Assembly: GCA_947573465.1 (NCBI GenBank)
Contig: CANPET010000081.1
Coordinates: 1 to 7,069 of the forward strand
Direction of reading: 5' to 3'
Length of the DNA: 7,069 nucleotides
Source: an uncultured Eubacterium sp.
Lineage (GTDB): Bacteria > Bacillota > Clostridia > Lachnospirales > Lachnospiraceae
A program made the position numbers and the translations under genes. The notes beneath the pieces are model-generated. The model did no database searches and was not told the DNA's origin. It saw nothing but the letters and a program-made list of their open reading frames with translations. Of this stretch, positions 1-5,314 are shown in pieces. Numbering within the stretch: the stretch's first letter is position 1; each line of letters begins with the position of its first letter.

Positions 1-779
1 ATCTAAGAGTTCCAAAGATTTATTTTCAGGTGGAAACCGGAGAATTAGAAGAAATAAAATCAAAAGAAGATTTGGAAAATGGGACTGCTTTTGTAAAAGA
101 GGAAGCATCAAATTATGGTTTAAAAACAAGTGAAGTAAATAGTAACGTAAAGTATGACTTGATTGGAAAGATTGTGGAAGGAACAAATTTGACTAGAAAA
201 GCAATTATTTCAATTTTACAAGGAATTGAAAAGCCAGTGTTCGATCAGTTTAAAGACAATCCGGAAGAATTTATTTTACGTGCAAATGATTTGATAAACG
301 ATGAAAAAGCAACAGTCATTATTGAACATATTACATACGACATTTTGGATGAAAAGTACGATACAAATATTTTCACAGAGCCAACACTGAAAGGCAAATT
401 GGATGAAAATGTTATGAAAGCTAATAAACATTTATATGATTATATTTTGTATGATTCAGAAAATGAGAAGAAATTTGCAGAAAAATTAGATATTGATAGT
501 GATGTTGCAGTGTATGTAAAGTTACCAAATGGATTTTATATAAATACTCCAGTAGGTCGTTACAATCCAGATTGGGCGATTGCCTTTATAGAAGGTTCAG
601 TAAAACATATTTATTTTGTGGCGGAAACAAAAGGGTCAATGAAATCTCTGAACTTAAGGGAAGTGGAGAAGGCGAAAATTAATTGTGCAAGGGAACATTT
701 TGCAGCGATTAGCAATCATGAGGTTGTTTATGATGTAGCAGATGGATATAAGTCTTTGCTGGAAAAGGTGATGAAATAG
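1..779 (+). CDS. Type III restriction endonuclease (Res) subunit, C-terminal part, 5' truncated by window edge
   Basis: The reading frame is open from base 3 with no start needed, and about 258 residues are visible before TAG at 777-779. The first residues (LRVPKIYFQVETGELEEI) look like the interior of a longer protein, so a GTG at base 30 is not taken as the start. Near the C-terminus, NPDW at codons covering about 564-575 is followed 18 residues later by AETKG at about 621-635. This is the PD-(D/E)XK nuclease core (D, then E-x-K), in the context KLPNGFYINTPVGRYNPDW...IYFVAETKG that is typical of type III Res subunits. In this family Res supplies the DEAD-like ATPase/translocase and the cleavage domain, and works with a Mod methyltransferase. 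The ATPase part and Mod would lie upstream, outside the window. The catalytic residues look intact, so the visible part is not obviously a pseudogene. The coding sequence appears more A/T-rich than the hydrogenase gene, which fits horizontal acquisition (inference). Confidence -1.
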   Translation, partial: LRVPKIYFQVETGELEEIKSKEDLENGTAFVKEEASNYGLKTSEVNSNVKYDLIGKIVEGTNLTRKAIISILQGIEKPVFDQFKDNPEEFILRANDLINDEKATVIIEHITYDILDEKYDTNIFTEPTLKGKLDENVMKANKHLYDYILYDSENEKKFAEKLDIDSDVAVYVKLPNGFYINTPVGRYNPDWAIAFIEGSVKHIYFVAETKGSMKSLNLREVEKAKINCAREHFAAISNHEVVYDVADGYKSLLEKVMK

Positions 780-804
780 TGAAATAGGAAATAGTGAAAG
801 TAGG

Positions 805-834
805 TTGACACATAAAGGTCCCAAATGTTAAAGT
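805..834 (+). promoter_or_regulatory. Possible sigma-A promoter after the Res gene
   Basis: A perfect -35 TTGACA lies at 805-810, followed after 18 bases by TAAAGT (829-834), which matches four of six -10 positions. Transcription would start near 841, just before the hairpin at 848-877, so any transcript would meet that hairpin at its very 5' end. It may serve the small ORF or mgtE. No other convincing promoter was seen between here and mgtE. The weak -10 limits confidence. Confidence 0.35.
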
Positions 835-847
835 AGATATGGAGTTA

Positions 848-884
848 AAAGACTTATGGTAAGCACCATAAGTCTTTGTTTTGG
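848..884 (+). terminator. Rho-independent terminator-like hairpin
   Basis: A perfect 13-bp stem (848-860 with 865-877; core GACTTATGGT / ACCATAAGTC) closes a 4-nt AAGC loop. It runs into a T-rich tail, CTTTGTTTT, ending at about 882. It lies about 70 nt after the Res stop codon and is the most likely end of the restriction operon transcript. If the promoter at 805-834 is real, the hairpin could instead be a 5'-end structure or attenuator for what follows. Confidence 0.65.
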
Positions 885-916
885 AGACATAAATCATGGA
901 AAGAAAGGAGAACAAA

Positions 917-1009
917 ATGGATAGTTGTGACAGTTATGGGCGAAGTTTGACTAACGAATATATTTTGGACGATTCTGATGCATATCATCCGTTTTGTTCC
1001 GAAAAATAG
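917..1009 (+). CDS. Possible small ORF, 30 residues, unknown function
   Basis: ATG at 917 follows AAAGGAG (904-910) with a 6-nt spacer, a very good ribosome binding site for a frame in otherwise empty DNA. The product begins MDSCDSYGRSLTNEYILDD and ends HPFCSEK. It has two cysteines and several aspartates, with no signal peptide or membrane segment. An in-frame ATG at 896, with GGAG at 883-886, would add seven residues (MERKENK). After the TAG at 1007-1009 the same frame stays open for 12 codons until TAA, so a decayed longer gene is possible. I do not recognise a family. It may be a leader peptide for mgtE, 89 nt downstream, a small protein, or chance. Confidence 0.35.
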   Translation: MDSCDSYGRSLTNEYILDDSDAYHPFCSEK

Positions 1010-1098
1010 ATAGGCAAGCTTCCCGCATATACAGAACTTTTCCTGTAATGACTGACGTCTGTTAGGAAATGTTCCTTATTTTGTAAAAAAGGAGGTAT
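1010..1098 (+). promoter_or_regulatory. mgtE 5' leader with competing short pairings
   Basis: This stretch holds the mgtE ribosome binding site AGGAGG (1090-1095). AGGAA(A) at 1064-1069 can pair either with upstream TTTCCT (1039-1044) or with downstream TTCCT (1072-1076), which is followed by TATTTTG. TTCCT could also cover part of the ribosome binding site. The stems are only 5-6 bp, so a regulatory switch is speculative. The leader is too short for an M-box Mg2+ riboswitch, and I see no M-box sequence elements. Confidence 0.2.
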
Positions 1099-2592
1099 AT
1101 GAAAGTGGAAGAGAAATTTGAAAAAGATATGAAAAAATCTTTTAACGAAAAAGAGTTAGACGAAAACATTTCTGAAGTATTAGAAGAAAAAAAAGAAGAT
1201 GCAGAGTACGAAATTCCTGAAAGAGCAAATTATGCAGAAGAGCTCTTACAGATTATTCGTAGTGATGAACCATCATTAAATAAGTTAGACAGATTAGATG
1301 ATTATCACGAGAATGATATTGCAGCAGCATTGGAAGATCTGGAGAGTGAAGAAAGAAGCAGATTATATGCACTTTTGGGTGTGGACAAGGTTTCTGATAT
1401 TTTCTCCTATATTGATGATCCGGCAGAATATATCGAAGAGTTAGAACCGGAAGTGGCAGCCAGAATCCTTGGAAACATGGAGGCTGATGATGCGGTTGAT
1501 ATTCTGGAAGAATTAGAGGATGATACCAGTAATGAGCTGATTGAATTGATTGATGAAGAAGCAAAAAAAGACATTGATCTGATTCAGTCTTATGATGAAG
1601 ATGAGATTGGTAGCAAAATGACTACCAATTATGTGAGTCTGACCCTTGGATTGACGATTAAACAGGCAATGAAAAGGTTAGTGGAGCAGGCTGCCGATAA
1701 TGATAATATTACAACCCTATATGTAAAAAAGGAAGATGGCACATTTTATGGTGCTATTGATTTAACAGATTTGATTGTAGCAAGAGAGTATGTGGAGTTA
1801 GAGTCTTTAGTTACTACATCATATCCTTATGTTCATGACCATGAGACAGTAGATGACTGTATTGAGGAATTGAAGGATTATTCTGAGGATTCTATTCCGG
1901 TGTTGGATAAGGATATGCATATTCTTGGTGTTATTACTTCTCAGGATTTGGTAGAAGTGATAGACGAGGAAATGGGTGAAGACTATGCGAAGCTGGCTGG
2001 TCTTGCTGCAGAAGAAGAATTAGAAGAACCATTGGGACAGAGTCTGAAAAAAAGGGTACCATGGCTTTTAGTACTTTTAATGTTAGGAATGGTAGTTTCA
2101 TCTGTTATTAATATGTTTGAAACAGTGATTGTGGGCTTGCCGATTATCGTAACTTTTCAATCGGTTATTTTGGGAATGTCCGGAAATGTCGGTACCCAGT
2201 CATTGGCTGTAACGATTCGGGTTTTAATGGATGAAGAACTGGAATTTAAGCAGAAAATTGGATTTATTTTTAAAGAAATACGTGTAGGTTTGTGTAACGG
2301 ACTGATTGTCGGTGGAATCTCTGTTGTATTTACGGGCTTGTTTATATGGCTTGCCAGAGGACAGCAGATAGGAAGCGCATTTGCAATTTCAGGATGCATT
2401 GGTGGAGCATTGGCACTTGCAATGTTGATTTCCAGTTTTGTAGGAACAATTATTCCGATTATACTCGATAAAATTGGATTTGATCCGGCAGTAGCATCCG
2501 GTCCGCTGATTTCAACAATTAACGATTTAGTAGCTGCCGTAACTTATTATGGACTGGCATGGATACTTTTAATAAATGTAATAGGAATGTAG
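1099..2592 (+). CDS. mgtE: Magnesium transporter MgtE
   Basis: MgtE is a homodimeric Mg2+-gated channel in the cytoplasmic membrane that brings Mg2+ into the cell; its cytosolic domains close the pore when Mg2+ is plentiful. The 497-residue product has an acidic N-terminal extension (about 1-44), the helical MgtE N domain (about 45-165), two CBS domains (about 172-235 and 236-295), a linker or plug helix (about 296-318), and a membrane domain of about five helices from PWLLVLLMLG (321) to the end. Family hallmarks are GMSGNVGTQS (359-368) and DPAVASGPLISTIND (462-476). The Asp at 476 corresponds to the pore Mg2+-selectivity aspartate known from Thermus MgtE. At 497 residues it is longer than the usual 450 or so because of the N-terminal extension. 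Start choice is uncertain: ATG 1099 is only 3 nt from AGGAGG, while in-frame GTG 1105 is 9 nt away and would remove two residues. It is a single gene, convergent with the S-component gene. Confidence 0.96.
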   Translation: MKVEEKFEKDMKKSFNEKELDENISEVLEEKKEDAEYEIPERANYAEELLQIIRSDEPSLNKLDRLDDYHENDIAAALEDLESEERSRLYALLGVDKVSDIFSYIDDPAEYIEELEPEVAARILGNMEADDAVDILEELEDDTSNELIELIDEEAKKDIDLIQSYDEDEIGSKMTTNYVSLTLGLTIKQAMKRLVEQAADNDNITTLYVKKEDGTFYGAIDLTDLIVAREYVELESLVTTSYPYVHDHETVDDCIEELKDYSEDSIPVLDKDMHILGVITSQDLVEVIDEEMGEDYAKLAGLAAEEELEEPLGQSLKKRVPWLLVLLMLGMVVSSVINMFETVIVGLPIIVTFQSVILGMSGNVGTQSLAVTIRVLMDEELEFKQKIGFIFKEIRVGLCNGLIVGGISVVFTGLFIWLARGQQIGSAFAISGCIGGALALAMLISSFVGTIIPIILDKIGFDPAVASGPLISTINDLVAAVTYYGLAWILLINVIGM

Positions 2593-2723
2593 TAGCAGTA
2601 TATTATCAAGGCTCGTTTGAATCCCCGAGGTCTGAAATCAGCATACAGGCAGGGCAGAAACAGATTTGTAAACATTGAATAACTTAATTTATTTGAATAG
2701 AAAAAGAACACGATTAATTAAAG

Positions 2724-2754
2724 TTGAAATCTGATTTACAAAATCAGATTTCAA
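2724..2754. repeat. Inner hairpin 1 of the large repeat
   Basis: A perfect 14-bp stem (2724-2737 with 2741-2754) closes an ACA loop; the core is GAAATCTGATTT / AAATCAGATTTC. GAAATC(T/A)GA-like sequence also occurs in the outer arm as TGAAATCAG (2633-2641), which hints at a repeated recognition motif within the element. Confidence 0.85.
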
Positions 2755-2767
2755 GACTTACCTGAAG

Positions 2768-2787
2768 CGAAGTTCTTCAGAACTTCG
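2768..2787. repeat. Inner hairpin 2 of the large repeat
   Basis: A perfect 8-bp stem CGAAGTTC / GAACTTCG (2768-2775 with 2780-2787) closes a TTCA loop. GACTT (2755-2759) and AAGTC (2797-2801) could close it from outside by five more pairs. Confidence 0.8.
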
Positions 2788-2920
2788 GTGAAGATGAAGT
2801 CGGTACTTTAAAATTAATCGTGTTCTTTTTCTATAATCAAATATTTAAGTTATGAAGTTTACAAATCTGTTTCTGCCCTGCCTGTATACTGATTTCGGAC
2901 CCACCGGGAACAATTATGTT

Positions 2921-3463
2921 TTATCTGTTCCGCTTAATACCAAGTCTTACAATAGGCCAGATAATACATGCCAGTGCAGTTCCTGCCAAAGCCGCATATA
3001 ACTGTGTTATTGAGTAAGTGGCAGCAGCCATTTTGTACATCTTTGGCGCAAGATTTAAACCAAAAGTAGGAAGTATCCATTTGACAATAGTAAGAGTCAT
3101 CACGCCCCATTTGGCGAAAGACCCGGCTACCAGACTTAATGGTAAAAGATTCAGTTCCAGTTTTTTACATCTTACAGCCCAGACAAACAGGACCATTACA
3201 ATATTTCCAACCATAATAAATGGCAAAATCATAGGAACGGCAGCAATAATAGGTGATTGTGTGATGATAAATGATGTAATCGGTGCTACCGCAGAAATAA
3301 TAATTCCACTTAACAGTCCACAGTAAAGAGTATCAATAATAATTATAAGATTAATTAATCCCCCTGTAATTGGAATAGTCCCCGGGTTTTTAAATAACTG
3401 TACTACTACGCAAAGCGCAACCATGATTGCAGTTACGGTAATTGTTCTAGTTCTCATCTTCAT
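2921..3463 (-). CDS. ECF transporter S-component-like membrane protein
   Basis: The product has 180 residues and is almost entirely hydrophobic, with about five to six membrane segments (roughly 7-24, 33-56, 57-70, 72-97, 105-128, 147-170) and a basic tail ending KRNR. The pattern of a short N-terminal basic stretch, a helix, a GGLINLIIIIDTLYCGLLSG region, and then VPMILPFIMVGNIVMVLF resembles the substrate-binding S-components of energy-coupling factor importers, which bind a vitamin, metal or other small molecule and share an EcfA/EcfA'/EcfT module. No EcfA or EcfT gene lies in the window, so it would use a module encoded elsewhere; the substrate cannot be read from sequence. ATG at 3463 overlaps the end of the hydrogenase gene by 17 nt, and AAGGAGG (3482-3476) lies 12 nt before it, inside that upstream gene, so translation is probably coupled. 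A second ATG at 3457 is further from the site. The family call is moderate; the pairing with the hydrogenase suggests a shared role. Confidence 0.72.
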   Translation of the reverse strand: MKMRTRTITVTAIMVALCVVVQLFKNPGTIPITGGLINLIIIIDTLYCGLLSGIIISAVAPITSFIITQSPIIAAVPMILPFIMVGNIVMVLFVWAVRCKKLELNLLPLSLVAGSFAKWGVMTLTIVKWILPTFGLNLAPKMYKMAAATYSITQLYAALAGTALACIIWPIVRLGIKRNR

Positions 3464-4985
3464 TTTTGTATAATTCCTCCTTCGTTATTAAGTGTAAATA
3501 TTTTAAGAAATCTGAATGTGAAGGCTTTTCAAATTCTGATTCTTTTTTCTGTTGTTCAAGGGCAGCAGTGGCTTTTTTTACATCAGCCAGTACTCCTGCA
3601 CCACCCATACATCCACCGGGACATGCCATGCCTTCTAAAAGGTATCCGTCATACTTTCCGGCTTTTGCCAAGGCAAGCATTTTTTTGCATTCTTTTAAAC
3701 CTTCGGCCTTTACGGTTTTCACTTCCATATCAGGTTCAACACAATTGATAGCGTTGACTACTGCAGCAGCAACACCACCTCCGGAAGCAAATCCTTTTCC
3801 TAAAGAACTGGAAGTTTTTATTGGTTCTTCCACTTCTAATTTATCAAATTCAATACCTTTTGCATCAAAGATACCGGCCATTTCTTCAAAGGTTAAGACA
3901 AAGTCGATATCGCTTCTTACAGAAGTACGGCTTGCCTCTAATTTTTTTGCGGCACATGGTCCAATAAATACGACTTTACAGTCAGGGTGCTGTTTCTTCG
4001 TCATACGCCCTGTAAGAACCATAGGGGTTAAAGTCATGGAAATGTGCTCTGCATATTCCGGATAAGTTTTCTTTGCCATAACAGACCAGGCAGGACAGCA
4101 GGAGGTCCCAAGCCAGGAATGTTTCGCAGGAACTTCTTTTAAAAAGTCTACAGCTTCCTGTACTGCACATAAGTCGGCACCAATGGCAACTTCTACCATA
4201 TCTTCGAATCCTACAGCTTTTAATGCCGCACGAACCTGCTCTGGTGTGACATTGTCACCAAACTGCTTCACAAAAGAAGGAGCAATCGCAGCATAAATAG
4301 GCGTATCGCTTTTGAGTGCTAAAACTGTCTGGAATATTTGGCTTTTATCAACAATGGCACTAAAAGGGCAGCTGACAAGGCACATGCCACAGGAAACACA
4401 TTGGTCATAATCAATATCAGCGCGTCCATATTCGTCGGATTTGATTGCATTCATACCACAGGCAGCGGCACAAGGGCGTTCCTGCTTAATAATTGCATTA
4501 TAAGGACATGCACTGATACATTTTCCGCATTTAATACATTTTTCCTGATCAATGACCGAGCGGCCGTTCTCCATGTGAATGGCATTTTTCGGACAAACTT
4601 CAATACAAGGATGCTCAATACAGCCTTGACATCCGTTAGTGATTAGTACACGTTTCTCAGGACAAGAGTGACATGCAAACTTGATAATGTTAATCAATGG
4701 CGGGTCATAGTATTTTTCATCAATAGCAGTCGCGTCAATTCCGGCAGATAACGGAGCATGCTCTGACATATTTCTAATAGGAAGACCAATCGTTGCACGT
4801 AGACGTTCTCCGATAATCGCTCTTTCAAGAAAAATATTGTCGTAGTTCTTTCCAATTTCACCGGGAATGATTTCATAGGGAAGATCTTCAATATAAGATA
4901 AAGGACGGTCTTCATATGCCATGCGGGCAATTTCCATAAATACTTTATGACGAATCGCTGTTTTATTTGAATATATTCCTCTCAT
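3447..4985 (-). CDS. [FeFe] hydrogenase, group B-like, with ferredoxin-type N-terminus
   Basis: The 512-residue protein has all three H-cluster signatures: TSCCPAW (294-300), GPCAAKKLEA (342-351) and EGMACPGGCMGGAG (451-464). The four expected cluster cysteines are C297, C344, C455 and C459; the proton-transfer cysteine C296 and the lysine of PCxxK (K347) are also kept. Such enzymes interconvert protons and H2 with ferredoxin electrons, in the cytoplasm. The N-terminal half carries several [4Fe-4S] motifs: C119-x2-C-x4-C-x3-CP, C150-x2-C-x2-C-x3-CP, a shorter C172-x3-CG, and C196-x2-C-x2-C-x3-CP, plus C105/C108. L2 with GPC and L3 with GGAG instead of GGGG point to group B, whose physiological role is poorly known. 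Start: ATG 4985 has GGAG (4994-4991) 5 nt before it; an upstream TTG at 5015 lacks such a site. No HydE, HydF or HydG maturase is present in the window. It is the first gene of an operon with the S-component gene. Confidence 0.93.
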   Translation of the reverse strand: MRGIYSNKTAIRHKVFMEIARMAYEDRPLSYIEDLPYEIIPGEIGKNYDNIFLERAIIGERLRATIGLPIRNMSEHAPLSAGIDATAIDEKYYDPPLINIIKFACHSCPEKRVLITNGCQGCIEHPCIEVCPKNAIHMENGRSVIDQEKCIKCGKCISACPYNAIIKQERPCAAACGMNAIKSDEYGRADIDYDQCVSCGMCLVSCPFSAIVDKSQIFQTVLALKSDTPIYAAIAPSFVKQFGDNVTPEQVRAALKAVGFEDMVEVAIGADLCAVQEAVDFLKEVPAKHSWLGTSCCPAWSVMAKKTYPEYAEHISMTLTPMVLTGRMTKKQHPDCKVVFIGPCAAKKLEASRTSVRSDIDFVLTFEEMAGIFDAKGIEFDKLEVEEPIKTSSSLGKGFASGGGVAAAVVNAINCVEPDMEVKTVKAEGLKECKKMLALAKAGKYDGYLLEGMACPGGCMGGAGVLADVKKATAALEQQKKESEFEKPSHSDFLKYLHLITKEELYKNEDEN

Positions 4986-5000
4986 TTTTTCTCCATTTCT

Positions 5001-5026
5001 GTGACAGCAGTACAAAGTGCTGTTAC
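5001..5026. promoter_or_regulatory. Inverted repeat in the hydrogenase leader, possible operator or RNA hairpin
   Basis: GTGACAGCA (5001-5009) and TGCTGTTAC (5018-5026) pair at eight of nine positions (the ninth is a G-T) across an 8-nt spacer. The repeat lies between the minus-strand promoter (5079-5108) and the hydrogenase ribosome binding site (4994-4991), six bases from the latter. That position suits a repressor operator (roadblock) or an mRNA hairpin affecting translation. The regulator is unknown. Confidence 0.45.
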
Positions 5027-5078
5027 ATAATATTTGTCTTTGTTCATTTCAATGTAAATTAAAATAGTATACTTGTAA

Positions 5079-5108
5079 ATTATAACATAGCAGTGCAAAA
5101 AGGCACAA
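5079..5108 (-). promoter_or_regulatory. Extended -10 promoter for the hydrogenase operon
   Basis: Read on the minus strand, a perfect TATAAT (5084-5079) is preceded by TGT, giving the extended -10 form TGNTATAAT. A partial -35, TTGTGC (5108-5103), lies 18 nt upstream. Transcription would start near 5072 and give a leader of roughly 85-90 nt that contains the inverted repeat at 5001-5026. Confidence 0.65.
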
Positions 5109-5135
5109 GTAAAAGTAGTTAAAAAATTAACAATC

Positions 5136-5156
5136 TGATATTGTCTAGTGATATTG
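5136..5156. repeat. Short direct repeat in the divergent control region
   Basis: TGATATTG occurs at 5136-5143 and again at 5149-5156, a 13-nt period. It sits between the two divergent promoters, where a regulator could act on both. A second pair, AAATTATAACA at 5077-5087 and 5181-5191, repeats the extended -10 of the minus-strand promoter and may be a second start site. In such A/T-rich DNA, chance is a real alternative. Confidence 0.3.
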
Positions 5157-5208
5157 GTATTGGGGATGTGTTTTTTCGGGAAATTATAACAGTTTTTGAA
5201 TTTTATGC

Positions 5209-5238
5209 TTGAATTTTTAGCATATGCAGTTGTATTAT
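5209..5238 (+). promoter_or_regulatory. Probable promoter for the MATE transporter
   Basis: TTGAAT (5209-5214) and TATTAT (5233-5238) are 18 nt apart and match four and five of six consensus positions. The predicted start near 5245 leaves a leader of about 70 nt that includes the 8-codon ORF at 5288-5314. Confidence 0.5.
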
Positions 5239-5287
5239 ATGTGTTGGCGATAATGATATTTAATAGAAAGATAGAGAGGGATCAAAA

Positions 5288-5314
5288 GTGAATGGTCCAG
5301 TGAGGATGAAGTGA
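5288..5314 (+). CDS. Possible 8-codon leader ORF overlapping the MATE start
   Basis: GTG at 5288 follows AGAGAGGG (5273-5280) by 7 nt, a stronger ribosome binding site than the one right before the transporter. The frame reads MNGPVRMK and stops at TGA 5312-5314, whose last base is the first base of the transporter ATG (TGATG). This geometry is typical of translational coupling. Whether the peptide has a role, or the ORF is chance, cannot be told from sequence alone. Confidence 0.3.
   Translation: MNGPVRMK

Larger units (their letters stand above)
2697..2834. terminator. Probable bidirectional terminator formed by the inner stem of the large repeat
   Basis: The 23-bp perfect stem (2697-2719 with 2812-2834) ends in GTTCTTTTTCTAT on the plus strand and, by symmetry, gives the same T-rich run on the minus strand. 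It lies 105 nt after the mgtE stop and 87 nt beyond the S-component stop, in the right place to end both convergent transcripts. The T run lies within the stem and the loop region is large, so this is not a textbook terminator. Confidence 0.4.
2622..2908. repeat. Large imperfect inverted repeat (about 287 bp) with two inner hairpins; MITE-like or structured RNA
   Basis: Two arms of about 100 nt (about 2622-2724 and 2805-2908) are near-perfect reverse complements. The outer block is GGTCTGAAATCAG (2629-2641) against CTGATTTCGGACC (2889-2901). A perfect 31-bp match pairs 2643-2673 with 2857-2887, and a perfect 23-bp match pairs 2697-2719 with 2812-2834. A looser A/T-rich stretch separates these two perfect blocks. 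Between the arms sit two more hairpins (2724-2754 and 2768-2787), so the folded form is a long stem topped by two branches. No ORF of note lies within it. It fills the space between two convergent genes. Non-autonomous MITEs often look like this, but I saw no clear target-site duplication, so a transcribed structured element or bidirectional terminator remains possible. Confidence 0.9.

Noticed and set aside
709..915. Minus-strand 68-residue frame across the end of the Res gene and the terminator
   Set aside because: It crosses the perfect hairpin at 848-877, overlaps the Res gene, and has no plausible ribosome binding site or family resemblance.
1010..1098. M-box (ykoK-type) Mg2+ riboswitch before mgtE
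   Set aside because: The space after the small ORF is under 90 nt, shorter than an M-box, and none of its conserved sequence blocks can be seen here or further up to 780.
2622..2908. CRISPR array or tRNA/rRNA gene within the repeat region
   Set aside because: The arms are inverted, not regularly spaced direct repeats, and no tRNA cloverleaf or rRNA sequence is visible.
2610..2920. Target-site duplication flanking the large inverted repeat
   Set aside because: I compared the flanks outside 2622 and 2908 and found no convincing direct repeat; the exact ends are also uncertain by several bases.
3466..4065. Plus-strand 199-residue open frame opposite the hydrogenase gene
   Set aside because: It is antisense to a well-supported gene with intact family motifs; its length comes from codon bias in the real frame, and it shows no family features.
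4986..5015. Upstream TTG start (5015) for the hydrogenase
   Set aside because: It would add ten residues (MYCCHRNGEK) without a ribosome binding site, while ATG 4985 has GGAG at 5 nt.
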